A stretch of DNA of 64,000 nucleotides from Planococcus wigleyi (GTDB lineage: Bacteria; Bacillota; Bacilli; Bacillales_A; Planococcaceae). The stretch covers positions 310,001-374,000 of the forward strand of contig NZ_JACSPU010000004.1 in the NCBI RefSeq assembly GCF_014836985.1. The letters run 5' to 3'. Position 1 is the stretch's first letter. Each line of letters starts with the position of its first letter. Shown here in pieces: positions 10,868 to 22,843 of the stretch. A program made the position numbers and the translations under genes. The notes beneath the pieces are model-generated. The model made no database searches. It was not told where the DNA came from and was given only the letters and a program-made list of their open reading frames with translations.

Positions 10868-11360
10868 ATCTTTTGGATTTGGGCGGCATCAAAATCTCTG
10901 CCATGATGATCCCTCTTCTGACATCCTCATTAGTCAACGGCAGGAAGTCATCTGCGTCTTTTTCTTTCTGTGCAACGGATGGCTGATTTCTCACTGACCG
11001 TAAACCGCCAGTAGTGATGCGGTCTTCTATTTCATCTTGCACTTCACGGGACGACACTCGGCGTTGGACTTCCTGGCGCGCTTCCCGGAGAGGCGTTCGA
11101 TTTACCACTTCTTCCACTTGTTTTTTCACTTGCTGTGTTCGTTCAGGTCGCTGGGTTTGCTGTTTCTGCAGTTCCCCGTAAATCTCTTTGGCATAATCTT
11201 CTACTCGCTTAAACGTTTTTTGACCAGAACGCCTGTCGTCAACAGTGGATGATCTTGTCGGGACGGGGCGTTTCGGAACATCGTCAGCCGAGTCTTTTTT
11301 GTTCTTATTGAAAAAAGCACTAATCGCCATGATTACAAGCCCAAATATGAGAGCTTCCAT
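10866..11360 (-). CDS. Uncharacterised membrane-anchored protein
   Basis: Not recognised as a named family. The 164 residues begin with one hydrophobic segment (about 2-17, EALIFGLVIMAISAFF), followed by a basic, glutamine- and arginine-rich region likely to be helical or coiled (about 45-120), and a conserved-looking tail ending AEILMPPKSKR. The start follows GGGAGG by 8 nt. It is 30 nt downstream of floA, in the slot that yqfB occupies in the B. subtilis sigma-W operon yqeZ-yqfA-yqfB, so a role in membrane or envelope stress together with flotillin is a reasonable guess. I see no enzymatic motif. Confidence 0.8.
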   Translation of the reverse strand: MEALIFGLVIMAISAFFNKNKKDSADDVPKRPVPTRSSTVDDRRSGQKTFKRVEDYAKEIYGELQKQQTQRPERTQQVKKQVEEVVNRTPLREARQEVQRRVSSREVQDEIEDRITTGGLRSVRNQPSVAQKEKDADDFLPLTNEDVRRGIIMAEILMPPKSKR

Positions 11361-11390
11361 ACGAAAAACCTCCCTTATGGTTATCGCCGA

Positions 11391-12377
11391 TTATTTATCG
11401 TCGGATTTGTCCATACCGGTTTTCGAAATGGACTCTCGCATACCTGTATCTGCTTGAACATTTTTATAGTTGATATAATCCATAACACCGATATTTCCTG
11501 AACGAAGCGCTTCGGACATCGCAAGCGGCACTTCCGCTTCCGCTTCGACAACTTTCGATCTCATTTCCACAACTTTCGCTTTCATTTCCTGTTCACTTGC
11601 AACAGCCATTGCTCTGCGTTCTTCAGCTTTAGCCTGGGCAATTTTCTTATCTGCTTCAGCTTGTTCAGTCTGCAGTTCCGCACCGATGTTTTTGCCGATA
11701 TCAACGTCAGCAATATCAATCGATAGGATTTCAAAGGCCGTACCTGAGTCCAAGCCTTTCGAAAGAACAGTTTGAGAAATCAAGTCCGGGTTTTCAAGAA
11801 CTTTTTTGTGGCTTGTGCTTGAACCGAGTGTTGATACGATACCTTCACCAACACGGGCAACGATCGTTTCTTCACCCGCACCACCGACTAGACGGTCGAT
11901 GTTCGCACGAACCGTGATACGCGCCTTCGCTTTCACTTCGATTCCATCCATCGCAACACCGGCGATAAATGGTGTTTCAATCACTTTCGGGTTAACCGAC
12001 ATTTGAACTGCTTCCAACACGTCACGCCCTGCCAAGTCAATTGCAGCTGCACGTTCAAATGGCAATTCAATGTTTGCGCGATGCGCAGCAATCAATGCGT
12101 TGACTACGCGGTCAACGTTACCGCCTGCCAAGTAATGGCTTTCCAGTTGGTTGATGCTGACTGTCAAACCTGCTTTTGACGCTTTGATCAACGGATTTAC
12201 AATCCGTGATGGAATAACACGGCGCAATCTCATCCCGATCAGTGTAAAGATACTGATTTTAACGCCTGCTGCCAATGCTGAAATCCATAATGTAATTGGC
12301 ACAAATGTGAAGAAAATTGCCAAAACAATGATGATACCTATTATCGCTGCGCCTAAACCAATTGCTTCAATTCCCAT
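11391..12377 (-). CDS. floA: Flotillin-like membrane-microdomain protein FloA
   Basis: SPFH/flotillin-like scaffold of functional membrane microdomains; 328 residues. Hydrophobic hairpins lie at about 4-25 and 29-50, then an SPFH-like region with [16 protein letters not shown] and a long alanine/glutamate-rich helical tail (about 225-300) that mediates oligomerisation in the family. I placed the start at MGIEAIGLG because AGGAGG lies 8 nt upstream. It follows nfeD by 4 nt, and the nfeD/floA pairing is typical of Bacillales. Confidence 0.95.
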   Translation of the reverse strand: MGIEAIGLGAAIIGIIIVLAIFFTFVPITLWISALAAGVKISIFTLIGMRLRRVIPSRIVNPLIKASKAGLTVSINQLESHYLAGGNVDRVVNALIAAHRANIELPFERAAAIDLAGRDVLEAVQMSVNPKVIETPFIAGVAMDGIEVKAKARITVRANIDRLVGGAGEETIVARVGEGIVSTLGSSTSHKKVLENPDLISQTVLSKGLDSGTAFEILSIDIADVDIGKNIGAELQTEQAEADKKIAQAKAEERRAMAVASEQEMKAKVVEMRSKVVEAEAEVPLAMSEALRSGNIGVMDYINYKNVQADTGMRESISKTGMDKSDDK

Positions 12378-12381
12378 TCTC

Positions 12382-13707
12382 TTATTCCTCCTCTTGTTTT
12401 TCAAGTTCGCGAACAACTATGCGCGAACCCTCTACCTTGATTATCTTAACATCTTTCCCATTGTCGATAAACCTGCCCTCCGAAACGGCGTCAATGCGCT
12501 CGTCATCCAGCTTGATTGTGCCTGAAGGGCGAAGCGCCGTTACAGTCCGGGCAATTTTGCCGACAAGTTCCGGGCGATTTGTAGTCGATACGTATCCACT
12601 TTCTGTATCGGTGGCATCCGTCAAGATAATCCGTTTGAACAAATCCAGCCGCTTACCAAAGAATTTCACTACAATCACCATCCCTACTGTTGCTACTATC
12701 ATTGCAATAAGTACTGCTATGGCGGTGGACTTTAAATCGCCTCCAGCCAATAAAATGCTGCCAAGAATAGCGGCGATCCCGAGGAATCCGGCAACACCGC
12801 CCGGAATAATGAACTCGGCCACCAAAAGCCCGAAGCCGATGACCAATAAAATGATGGACTCGTATCCTGCCAAGCCTGCCACCAAGTGACCGTAAAAAAA
12901 CAACAACAAGGAAGACAGCCCAATAATCCCAGGAATCCCGACTCCTGGTGTAAAAAGTTCAAGCAGCAAACCCAAGCCTGCAATTGACAAAAGGATCGGT
13001 ACAACGATCGGATTGGTCAGGAAACGAGCTAGACTTTCTGAAAATGTTTCATCGACTGTAACAACCGAAGCATTTTCATAGCCTTTTAGCGCCAGCAACT
13101 CGCCAAGAGAAGATACAGTCCCTTGCGAATAGCCAACCTGTTCAGCTTCCTGCGCTCCCAACGTCAGCAGCTCACCTTCTGCAACTCCCAGCTCCGGGAG
13201 AGCCATTGAAGCATCAGCCATTGCCAATGCATACTCAGGATCCCGACCGGCTGTCTGAGCTGCATTCTTCATGGAAGCGAGCCATGCGCTGTTCGCCTTA
13301 TCCGCAGCCGCATTCCCCGCCTGGTCGATCACCTGCGCAGCGCCCATGCGGCCGTTTGGATGCATATAGATTTCATCGTTATGCAAGGCCAGGAAAGCAC
13401 CAGCCGATAAAGCATCTTGGTTGACGAATGCCATTGTTTCCAGCTGTGTTTTATTGAGTAGCCGAGCAATGCCGTCTGCCGCATCCACAAAACCGCCTGG
13501 CGTATCGATTTCAAAGATGATGGCCTCTGCTCCAGCATCTTCAGCTTCTTCAATGCCCCGTTCGATAAAAGCTTGCAGTCCTCGTTCAACTTCATCTTCG
13601 ATCGGAATTACATACACTGTCGAAGTGTCCGCCTGGATCGCCGGGAGCATGAGCAGAAAAGATAACAGTAAAAGTCCAAATCCTGTATAGACTTTGACTC
13701 TGCTCAA
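12382..13707 (-). CDS. nfeD: NfeD-family membrane serine protease-like protein
   Basis: Long-form NfeD (YqeZ-like), 441 residues. An N-terminal signal segment (about 8-27) is followed by a ClpP/crotonase-fold protease domain (about 28-220) with [12 protein letters not shown] and the nucleophile region [10 protein letters not shown], then four membrane segments (about 230-345) and a C-terminal OB-fold NfeD domain (about 370-440). The family works with flotillins in membrane microdomains and envelope stress. The start is TTG, preceded by GGAG. It is first in the operon with floA and orf164, behind a sigma-W type promoter. Confidence 0.93.
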   Translation of the reverse strand: MSRVKVYTGFGLLLLSFLLMLPAIQADTSTVYVIPIEDEVERGLQAFIERGIEEAEDAGAEAIIFEIDTPGGFVDAADGIARLLNKTQLETMAFVNQDALSAGAFLALHNDEIYMHPNGRMGAAQVIDQAGNAAADKANSAWLASMKNAAQTAGRDPEYALAMADASMALPELGVAEGELLTLGAQEAEQVGYSQGTVSSLGELLALKGYENASVVTVDETFSESLARFLTNPIVVPILLSIAGLGLLLELFTPGVGIPGIIGLSSLLLFFYGHLVAGLAGYESIILLVIGFGLLVAEFIIPGGVAGFLGIAAILGSILLAGGDLKSTAIAVLIAMIVATVGMVIVVKFFGKRLDLFKRIILTDATDTESGYVSTTNRPELVGKIARTVTALRPSGTIKLDDERIDAVSEGRFIDNGKDVKIIKVEGSRIVVRELEKQEEE

Positions 13708-13742
13708 TGGGATCTCTCCTTTCGCAAGTTAAATTTACTGTT

Positions 13743-13776
13743 TGTATATATACGGATGAAACTGGATTCGGTTTCA
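13743..13776 (-). promoter_or_regulatory. Sigma-W type ECF promoter of nfeD-floA
   Basis: On the minus strand TGAAAC (13776-13771) and CGTA (13754-13751) are separated by 16 bp, which is the textbook sigma-W consensus. B. subtilis yqeZ-yqfA-yqfB is controlled by sigma-W, so position and sequence agree. Confidence 0.85.
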
Positions 13777-13850
13777 TTTTTTTGAGCTATTTTCATTATA
13801 AATGATTGGCTGCCCAATAACGAAAGAATGCGCTTACAAATATGACAATT

Positions 13851-13887
13851 AGAAAAGCCGCCAACACATTTACTGTGTTGGCGGCTT
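13851..13887 (-). terminator. Terminator after rpsU
   Basis: A 14-bp stem AAGCCGCCAACACA with its complement, a 5-nt loop and a short T-run on the minus strand lie about 50 nt past rpsU. Confidence 0.85.
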
Positions 13888-13937
13888 AGGCTGGTCGTTC
13901 ATATTTTTTAAAAGTCGATTATACTTCTTAATGTCAA

Positions 13938-14111
13938 TTAAAATTTACGTTTACGCGCAGCTTCTGATTTTAATTTACGTTTCACGCTCGGCTTATCATA
14001 GTACTCGCGCTTTCTTACCTCTTGCATTGTTCCAGATTTAGAAACAGTGCGTTTGAAGCGGCGAAGAGCATCTTCAATCGATTCGTTTTTACGAACTGTA
14101 GTTTTTGTCAT
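13938..14111 (-). CDS. rpsU: 30S ribosomal protein bS21
   Basis: Small-subunit protein of 57 residues, very basic ([14 protein letters not shown] at the end), with the family start [20 protein letters not shown]. The ATG was selected because GGAGGGAGGG precedes it by 8 nt; the longer frame starts in that site. It has its own consensus promoter and terminator. The neighbours differ from Bacillus: yqeY is absent downstream and deoC stands where mtaB is expected. Confidence 0.97.
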   Translation of the reverse strand: MTKTTVRKNESIEDALRRFKRTVSKSGTMQEVRKREYYDKPSVKRKLKSEAARKRKF

Positions 14112-14174
14112 CTCTTTTTCCCTCCCTCCGAACACACGTTGAAGCGAAGAACAACAAGTGTTATATACTCAAAA

Positions 14175-14203
14175 ATTATATCGTATTCTCAAAGAAAGGT
14201 CAA
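14175..14203 (-). promoter_or_regulatory. Sigma-A promoter of rpsU
   Basis: TTGACC (14203-14198) and TATAAT (14180-14175) on the minus strand are 17 bp apart, a near-perfect sigma-A promoter about 65 nt before the rpsU start. Confidence 0.85.
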
Positions 14204-14206
14204 TAG

Positions 14207-14875
14207 TTAATAATCGGAATCTGAAGTTAAGCCCTGCATAATTTTAACGCCTGAGCTTGCACCGATGCGTGTTGCTCCTGCTTCGATCATCGCTTGAACA
14301 TCTTCCAGACTGCGAACGCCGCCTGAAGCTTTAACACCCAGATCAGGACCTACTGTCTCGCGCATCAATTTTACGTCCTCGACAGTCGCTCCACCAGTTG
14401 AGAAGCCGGTTGAAGTTTTAACAAAGTCAGCTCCTGCTTCTTTGGACAGCCGGGAAGCCGCCGCTTTTTCTTCGTCGGTCAGCAAGCATGTTTCAAGGAT
14501 CACTTTCACGATTGCATTTCCTTTTGCCGCATTGACAACCGCTTCGATATCTTTTTTCACATGGTCCGTGTTGCCGCTTTTAAGGGCACCTACATTCAAC
14601 ACCATGTCAATTTCGCCTGCACCTTTTGAAATAGCGTCAGTTGTTTCGAAAGCTTTTGTTTCCGGAGTCGATGCACCAAGCGGAAAGCCGATAACTGTAC
14701 ATACTTTGACTTCAGTGCCTGCCAATTCAGCTGCAGCAGTTTCAACCCAAGTCGGATTGACACATACAGAAGCGAACTTGAATTCAGCTGCTTCTTTGCA
14801 AAGCTGGATAACTTGGCTTTCGGTCGATTCCGGTTTTAGTAATGTGTGGTCGATATATGATGCAATGTTCGTCAT
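14207..14875 (-). CDS. deoC: Deoxyribose-phosphate aldolase
   Basis: Cleaves 2-deoxyribose 5-phosphate to glyceraldehyde 3-phosphate and acetaldehyde in deoxynucleoside catabolism. It is a class I TIM-barrel aldolase of 222 residues with Schiff-base lysine K153 in VKTSTGF, D90 in GEIDMVLN and K182 in GVKASGG. GGAG lies 10 nt upstream of the ATG. Elsewhere in Bacillales deoC sits with nupC and pdp; here it stands between rsmE and rpsU without other nucleoside genes, in the place of mtaB, so it probably moved in. Confidence 0.96.
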   Translation of the reverse strand: MTNIASYIDHTLLKPESTESQVIQLCKEAAEFKFASVCVNPTWVETAAAELAGTEVKVCTVIGFPLGASTPETKAFETTDAISKGAGEIDMVLNVGALKSGNTDHVKKDIEAVVNAAKGNAIVKVILETCLLTDEEKAAASRLSKEAGADFVKTSTGFSTGGATVEDVKLMRETVGPDLGVKASGGVRSLEDVQAMIEAGATRIGASSGVKIMQGLTSDSDY

Positions 14876-14997
14876 AATAGAAAATCTCCATTCTTGTTTA
14901 AAGTCAGTTACTCATCAGGCCAGTTCTCCCAACCGGGAAATGCCGCCGATCACTGTTCTGAGCGTTTTGGATGCCTTGTACAGGCATAGCCCCATTC

Positions 14998-15735
14998 CTA
15001 TTCAAACTCACAGGAAATAGCGGCCAGTGCGTACAAAGGCGCAGTTTCTGTCCGCAGAATCCGAGGACCAAGCGAAGTGAAAACCGCCCCGAAGTTTTTC
15101 AAAGCAGCCACTTCAGAATCTGAAATGCCGCCTTCCGGGCCAAAGACAATCAGGACTGAATCTTTATCATACAACGCTTTTAAAATTTCAGCAAACCGCG
15201 TCCGGTTCCCGTCCCGCGCCTCTTCTTCATAAGCGACGATAACGGTGTCATAGGTTTCAGCTTGGACCATCAATTGCTTGAAACTGTGGACGGGATGGAT
15301 TTCAGGGATGTGGGTTCTGTGAGATTGTTCAGCTGCCTCCTTAGCGATTTTTTGGAGCCTGCCGATTTTTTTCCCGCTTTTGGAACTGTCCCATTTGACA
15401 ATCGAACGCTCTGCTGCAAATGGCAGCAGCGCGTACATTCCCAGCTCTGTTGCTTTTTGTGTAATCAAATCAAGCTTATCGCCTTTCGGCAACCCACAAG
15501 CAATGGTCACTTTTTTAGGCAATTCAACTTGCGTTTCCAATTTCTCGCCAAGCTCCACTTCCACATCGAAATCCGCCGTGACGATTTTTGAAAGGTGCGC
15601 TTCGCCTTCCATTACTGCGATCAAATAATCTCCTGCAGTTTGGCGCATAACTTTGGCGATGTGCTTAGCATCATCGCCGGTTATTGCCACTATTCGATTT
15701 TCAGGAATTTTGCCTTCTATAAAATATCGTTGCAT
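14998..15735 (-). CDS. rsmE: 16S rRNA (uracil-1498-N3)-methyltransferase
   Basis: SPOUT-class SAM methyltransferase that methylates N3 of U1498 in 16S rRNA. The 245 residues have an N-terminal PUA-like domain (about 1-70, MQRYFIEG start and DAKHIAKVMR) and the knotted C-terminal domain with VIVFGPEGGISDSEV and LGPRILRTETAPL. GGGGTG lies 6 nt upstream of the ATG. It follows prmA by 12 nt and ends the heat-shock operon, as in Bacillus. Confidence 0.95.
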   Translation of the reverse strand: MQRYFIEGKIPENRIVAITGDDAKHIAKVMRQTAGDYLIAVMEGEAHLSKIVTADFDVEVELGEKLETQVELPKKVTIACGLPKGDKLDLITQKATELGMYALLPFAAERSIVKWDSSKSGKKIGRLQKIAKEAAEQSHRTHIPEIHPVHSFKQLMVQAETYDTVIVAYEEEARDGNRTRFAEILKALYDKDSVLIVFGPEGGISDSEVAALKNFGAVFTSLGPRILRTETAPLYALAAISCEFE

Positions 15736-15747
15736 CGTGGCACCCCG

Positions 15748-16689
15748 TTATTCAGGTTTTTTGGAAATGATGGTGACCCAATCTTCCATCATCATGACGT
15801 CTTCAATGACAAAGCCAGATGCTTCGAGCGCTTCTTTGACATTGTTCTTCTTCGCTGCAATGATGCCGGATGTGATGTACTGGCCACCTGGTTTCACGAC
15901 CTTGAACGCATCATCTGTAAAGGACATGATGACTTCCGCCAGAATATTGGCGACGACCACGTCACCCGGTTCCTTGATTTTATCGACCAGGTTGCCTTCT
16001 TCTACGGTCACAGTGTTTTGAACTTTATTCAGCTTGACGTTGATTGTTGCTGATTTTACAGCAATGTCATCCAAATCCAGCGCATAGACTTCTTTGGCAG
16101 AAAGCAAAGCCGCTCCAATCGCCAGCACTCCTGATCCCGTACCTATATCAATGACTCGGTCTCCCGGCTTAACTGTCTTTTCAAGTGCCTGTAGGCTCAT
16201 AACAGTAGTTGGATGCGTGCCTGTACCAAAAGCCATTCCAGGATCCAATTCAATGATCAATTCATCGCTTGATACCGGATTATAAGTTTCCCATGTCGGC
16301 ACAATTGTGAAACGTTTGGAGATTTTGACGGGATGATAATATTTTTTCCATGAAGTCGCCCATTCCTCTTCGTTCACTTCGCTGATGGTCACTTCGTTTT
16401 TGCCCAAATTAATATCAAATGCCACCAGGTTATTGATAGCCAACTTAATGGCCTCAACCGTTTCGCCTAAAAAACTATTGACCGGCAAATAAGCTTTCAA
16501 GATCACGCCGTCCACTGGAAAATCTTCCGGATCCAACGAATAGATTTCACCAAAACGATCTTCCCGTTCTTTCGTCAAATCTTCCGAATCCTCGATGACT
16601 ACTCCGCTGGCACCTGCTTCATGCATGATATTGGAAACTGCTTCAATCGCTTCATTCGTGGTATGGATTGCTAATTCTGACCATTTCAA
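15748..16689 (-). CDS. prmA: Ribosomal protein L11 methyltransferase
   Basis: Trimethylates ribosomal protein uL11. The 313 residues have a substrate-binding N-terminal part and a Rossmann methyltransferase domain with [15 protein letters not shown] (about 178-192) and [10 protein letters not shown]. The start is a TTG that aligns with the family N-terminus (M-K-W-S-E-L-x-I-H-T-T), with AAGGAG upstream; the longer frame has no support. It follows dnaJ after 122 nt and precedes rsmE. Confidence 0.94.
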   Translation of the reverse strand: MKWSELAIHTTNEAIEAVSNIMHEAGASGVVIEDSEDLTKEREDRFGEIYSLDPEDFPVDGVILKAYLPVNSFLGETVEAIKLAINNLVAFDINLGKNEVTISEVNEEEWATSWKKYYHPVKISKRFTIVPTWETYNPVSSDELIIELDPGMAFGTGTHPTTVMSLQALEKTVKPGDRVIDIGTGSGVLAIGAALLSAKEVYALDLDDIAVKSATINVKLNKVQNTVTVEEGNLVDKIKEPGDVVVANILAEVIMSFTDDAFKVVKPGGQYITSGIIAAKKNNVKEALEASGFVIEDVMMMEDWVTIISKKPE

Positions 16690-16811
16690 TTCCGTCCAGC
16701 TCCTTTTTCGCTTCCACAATCAGCAAGACTCCCGCATTACGCAAGAGTCTACTGGTTGCAGAAACTGGATTAATTACTGACAGCAACTTCCCCATCAGTC
16801 CAGGTTCTCAC

Positions 16812-17933
16812 TTATTCGCCTTTAATGGTCCGTTTGATTTTATCAAACAGCGAGCTGCTGTGTTCTTCTGGAATATCCCCGCTGATTTCAGCAAACTCAC
16901 GCAGCAGCTGTTTTTGCTTCTCGCTGAGTTTTGTTTGTGTTTTGACGCGGACAATGACATGTTGATCTCCGGTTCCATAGCCATGAACGTTTTTGACGCC
17001 TTTGCCTTTCAGTCGGAAACGGGCTCCACTTTGTGTACCAGCTGGAATCTTCAACTTCACTTTACCTGAAATTGTCGGAACTTCGATTTCATCCCCCAAT
17101 GCGGCCTGTGGATAGGTGATGGAAATATCCAGATAGATATCGTCCCCTTCACGCTGGAACTGTTTATGCGGTCTGACGCGGAATACAACATAGAGATCCC
17201 CTGCTGGTCCTCCGTTGATCCCCGGTCCACCTTGTCCAGTAACGCGCAATTGCTGGCCATCGTCTACACCGGCTGGAATCGTGACTTTGATTTTCTTGAC
17301 TTTGCGCACTTTTCCTTCGCCGTGGCATGTCTGGCATTTTTCTTCGATGATTTGGCCAGAGCCTTCACAATGATGGCAGGCACGGCGGTTGACCATACGG
17401 CCAAATGGCGTATCCTGCGTCACATTCAGCTGGCCGGAGCCTTCACAGTATGGACATGTCTTCTTCTTGGTACCTGGCTTAGCGCCAGAACCGTCACATG
17501 TTCCACATGTTTCGTCTTTCGGCAATTCAACTTCCGATTCCTTGCCGAATACGGCATCCATGAAATCGATGGTCATGGAGTACTGAAGATCATCGCCTTT
17601 ACGTGGTGCGTTCGGATCGCGGCGTCTTGAACCTCCACCGAAGAAAGTGCTGAAAATATCATCGAAACCGAATCCCTCAGCTCCGCCGAATCCGCCGCCG
17701 CCAAAGCCTTGGTTCGGATCCTGATGGCCAAACTGATCATATTGTGCACGTTTTTGCTCATCGCTTAATACTTCATATGCCTCTTTAACTTCCTGGAACT
17801 TAGCAGAAGCATCTTTATCTTTATTGATGTCCGGATGAAACTTTTTAGATAAGGTCCGGTATGCTTTTTTAATTTCTTCTTTAGAAGCGGACTTGGATAC
17901 GCCCAGTACTTCATAATAATCTCGCTTATTCAT
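16812..17933 (-). CDS. dnaJ: Chaperone DnaJ (Hsp40)
   Basis: Co-chaperone that delivers substrates to DnaK and stimulates its ATPase. The 373 residues comprise a J domain with HPD at 33-35, a Gly/Phe-rich linker (about 75-105), four CxxCxGxG zinc repeats ([32 protein letters not shown]) and two C-terminal beta domains. The start follows a GAGGGAGAG ribosome site. A terminator-like hairpin in the 113-nt gap after dnaK may lower its expression relative to dnaK. Confidence 0.98.
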   Translation of the reverse strand: MNKRDYYEVLGVSKSASKEEIKKAYRTLSKKFHPDINKDKDASAKFQEVKEAYEVLSDEQKRAQYDQFGHQDPNQGFGGGGFGGAEGFGFDDIFSTFFGGGSRRRDPNAPRKGDDLQYSMTIDFMDAVFGKESEVELPKDETCGTCDGSGAKPGTKKKTCPYCEGSGQLNVTQDTPFGRMVNRRACHHCEGSGQIIEEKCQTCHGEGKVRKVKKIKVTIPAGVDDGQQLRVTGQGGPGINGGPAGDLYVVFRVRPHKQFQREGDDIYLDISITYPQAALGDEIEVPTISGKVKLKIPAGTQSGARFRLKGKGVKNVHGYGTGDQHVIVRVKTQTKLSEKQKQLLREFAEISGDIPEEHSSSLFDKIKRTIKGE

Positions 17934-18000
17934 AAGTCACTCTCCCTCTAGCAATCAACTGTAATTGTACACGGTTTAAATCACTGATGCAAAGACATTG

Positions 18001-18031
18001 AAAAAGCCAAAGCATGTTGCTTTGCTTTGAC
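18001..18031 (-). terminator. Hairpin terminator/attenuator between dnaK and dnaJ
   Basis: A nine-pair stem (18006-18014 with 18023-18031, one wobble) is followed by five T residues on the minus strand. It probably terminates or attenuates part of the operon transcription after dnaK. Confidence 0.65.
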
Positions 18032-18046
18032 TTTTCAAGTTCTTGC

Positions 18047-20501
<2,455 letters not shown>

Positions 20502-20518
20502 GTCTATTCCTCCTTTGT

Positions 20519-21553
20519 TCACGTTCCTTTAAACATGCGGGTCAACTCTTTCGATAAATCACCGCTTAATAGGTCCAATATGGAAACAATACGTTTGTAA
20601 TCCATTCGTTTTGGCCCGATTATGGCAATTGACCCTGTTTGTTCTTCACCGATATCGTACGACACCGTAATGACACTGCAATCTTCCATTGCCGACAGCG
20701 TATTTTCCGAGCCGATGCGGATGTGGAGGCCTTGGCTTCCCACTGGCAAGATCATCGGAATATGCTTGGCTTCTTCCATAACATCCATCAAATTTCTGAT
20801 TTTCTGGAGATCGTGAAAATCAGGTTGCTTGAGGATGTTCAATTTCCCACCGTAAAAGACGTTTTCATCTTCATGCGGCAATAAAACCGCTTTTCTGAAC
20901 GTATGGAATAATTCGCCATAGTGTTCAACATGCTGTTTCAAGATCATCAGCGTTTCCTGTTCCAACCGCAGATGCAGGTTGTTCAGTGAGACGCCAACCA
21001 GCCGTTCATTGAGGATATTGGCCATCTTCTCAATATCTGATGGGTTAAGACCAGGCGGAATGGAAAACACGCGATTCTCCACATGCCCCGAATCGGTTAC
21101 GATAATCGCAACCGCAGCATTTTCCGTCAACGGCACGATCGACAATTTCTTAACGATATGCATGCGCACATCAGGCCCTAAAAGAATGGATGTGTAATTG
21201 GTCAACTCCGAAAGAATCATCGCCGAGCGCTTAATGATTTCTTCAGTCTCTGTCAATTTTTCTTCAAAGATGGAACGCAATTGCACGATATCCTGTTGCG
21301 GCAATGGCCTTGGCGTCAGCAGGTGATCGACATAATAGCGGTACCCTTTTTCGGAAGGAATGCGTCCGGAAGACGTATGGGTTTTTTCCAGGAAGCCCAT
21401 TCTTTCAAGCTCGGCCATCTCGTTGCGGATGGTTGCCGAACTATAGGAAATCCCAGGCTTCTTGGAGAGTTGGTTCGATCCTACCGGCTGAGCTGATTGA
21501 ATATAATCATCCACTGTCACCTTTAAGATGAGCAGTTGCCGTTCTGTTAACAT
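20519..21553 (-). CDS. hrcA: Heat-inducible transcription repressor HrcA
   Basis: Represses class I heat-shock genes by binding CIRCE. The 344 residues have an N-terminal winged helix (LTERQLLILKVTVDDYIQ, with ATIRNEMAELERMGFLEK as recognition region) and a GAF-like dimerisation domain. The ATG that matches the family start MLTxRQLL follows GAGGTG by 6 nt; the longer frame is an artefact. A perfect CIRCE lies 15 nt upstream, so the operon is autoregulated. Confidence 0.96.
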   Translation of the reverse strand: MLTERQLLILKVTVDDYIQSAQPVGSNQLSKKPGISYSSATIRNEMAELERMGFLEKTHTSSGRIPSEKGYRYYVDHLLTPRPLPQQDIVQLRSIFEEKLTETEEIIKRSAMILSELTNYTSILLGPDVRMHIVKKLSIVPLTENAAVAIIVTDSGHVENRVFSIPPGLNPSDIEKMANILNERLVGVSLNNLHLRLEQETLMILKQHVEHYGELFHTFRKAVLLPHEDENVFYGGKLNILKQPDFHDLQKIRNLMDVMEEAKHIPMILPVGSQGLHIRIGSENTLSAMEDCSVITVSYDIGEEQTGSIAIIGPKRMDYKRIVSILDLLSGDLSKELTRMFKGT

Positions 21554-21567
21554 GATCATCACCTCTG

Positions 21568-21594
21568 TTAGCACTCTAAGTACCCGAGTGCTAA
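21568..21594 (-). promoter_or_regulatory. CIRCE operator of the hrcA operon
   Basis: TTAGCACTC and GAGTGCTAA are separated by exactly 9 bp: a perfect match to CIRCE. It lies between the promoter and hrcA. Confidence 0.97.
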
Positions 21595-21604
21595 TACTAC
21601 ATTA

Positions 21605-21633
21605 AAATTAACAAATATAACGACCCTTGTCAA
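21605..21633 (-). promoter_or_regulatory. Sigma-A promoter of the hrcA operon
   Basis: TTGACA (21633-21628) and TAATTT (21610-21605) on the minus strand are 17 bp apart, placing the transcription start at the edge of CIRCE. The hemW stop codon is only about 10 nt further upstream, so the promoter abuts that gene. Confidence 0.85.
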
Positions 21634-21643
21634 CGCAAGACCC

Positions 21644-22783
21644 CTATGCCAATAAAAATTGTTCAAATACTTCGTTGCCGACAAACCGGCCTTTTCTGGT
21701 CAACCGGACAAAGTCTCCGGCGATCTCCAAATTTTTCTTTTCGATTTCCTTTTCCAATATGCTGCCGTATACATCCTGTATCGGTTTTTGGAACTTATCC
21801 TGGAAATGTAGCAGCGATACACCGTTTGTCTTCCGCAGCCCTAAAAACATTTCCTCTTCCATTTTTTCATGGACCGGCACTTCATGTGTATTGAGGATCG
21901 GACGCTGGCCTGAATCCAGCGGTTCCATGTATTTTTTCAACGGTCCGGCATTCGAATAACGGACGCCGTCTACATAACCATGCGCGCCTGCTCCAACACC
22001 AATGTATTCAACATTGTCCCAATACAGGAGGTTATGCCGGGACTCATGGCCTGGGCGCGCGAAGTTGGAGATTTCATACTGTTTCAGTCCCCGGCCGTCC
22101 ATTTCATTCATCAACCGTTCGTACATATCCGCTTCCAAATCTTCTGTGACAGTATTCAACTTGCCTTTTGTCATCAAGTTGTAGAAGACAGTCTTCGGTT
22201 CAATGATCAGCGAGTAGGCGGAGAAATGCGGCAAGTCGAAAGCGAATGCCTGTGCGAGCGTATCTTCCCATTGCTGCATGCTCTGGCCCGGCAGCCCGTA
22301 CATCAAATCAAAACTCAAGTTTTTGAAGCCGACTTGGCGCGCTGATTCGACCGCCCGCCCAACATCGGTATTGCTGTGTGTCCGGCCAAGCCGTTTCAGC
22401 AGGTCTTCATCAAATGACTGGACGCCCATGCTCAAACGGTTGACGCCTCCGTCAAACAACACCTGCATTTTGTCGCCTGTCAGTTCATCCGGATTGGCTT
22501 CTGAAGTCCATTCCAAGTCGTCTGCCATCGGCACATAGCGGTGGATATAGGATAACAGCTTCTCCAGCTGAACAGGTGTCAGCGAAGTTGGCGTGCCGCC
22601 TCCCAGAAAAATCGTTTCAAGCGGCTGGTCAAGTGCTCCTTGTTCTTTCCATAAAGCCAGCTCCTTCCCGACAGAATCGATATAGGCATCTACGGGCTGG
22701 TCTTTGAAAAAGACTTTATTGAAATCACAGTAAAAGCAGATCTGGTGGCAGAATGGAATATGGATATACAATCCTTTAACCAT
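21644..22783 (-). CDS. hemW: Radical SAM heme chaperone HemW
   Basis: Radical SAM protein of 379 residues. C12, C16 and C19 form the CxxxCxxC iron-sulfur motif in PFCHQICFYCDF, followed by GGGTPTSL and the C-terminal HemN-like domain. Older annotation calls this oxygen-independent coproporphyrinogen oxidase (HemN); sequences lacking the extra HemN N-terminus are now taken as HemW, which binds and hands on heme. The start follows GAGG. It lies between lepA and hrcA, the standard Bacillales order. Confidence 0.93.
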   Translation of the reverse strand: MVKGLYIHIPFCHQICFYCDFNKVFFKDQPVDAYIDSVGKELALWKEQGALDQPLETIFLGGGTPTSLTPVQLEKLLSYIHRYVPMADDLEWTSEANPDELTGDKMQVLFDGGVNRLSMGVQSFDEDLLKRLGRTHSNTDVGRAVESARQVGFKNLSFDLMYGLPGQSMQQWEDTLAQAFAFDLPHFSAYSLIIEPKTVFYNLMTKGKLNTVTEDLEADMYERLMNEMDGRGLKQYEISNFARPGHESRHNLLYWDNVEYIGVGAGAHGYVDGVRYSNAGPLKKYMEPLDSGQRPILNTHEVPVHEKMEEEMFLGLRKTNGVSLLHFQDKFQKPIQDVYGSILEKEIEKKNLEIAGDFVRLTRKGRFVGNEVFEQFLLA

Positions 22784-22843
22784 TTTTATTTCCTCTTTTC
22801 TAATAAGAAAAGGAGGCTGAAATTCCCGCCCCCTTTCTTCCGT

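Noticed and set aside
14970..14987. Hairpin ATGCCT-AGGCAT between rsmE and deoC as a terminator
   Set aside because: Only 6 bp and no T-run on the minus strand; not strong enough to call.
22795..22843. Terminator after lepA
   Set aside because: A 9-pair stem with a mismatch exists on the minus strand but it lacks a proper T-run and runs into the hemW ribosome site.
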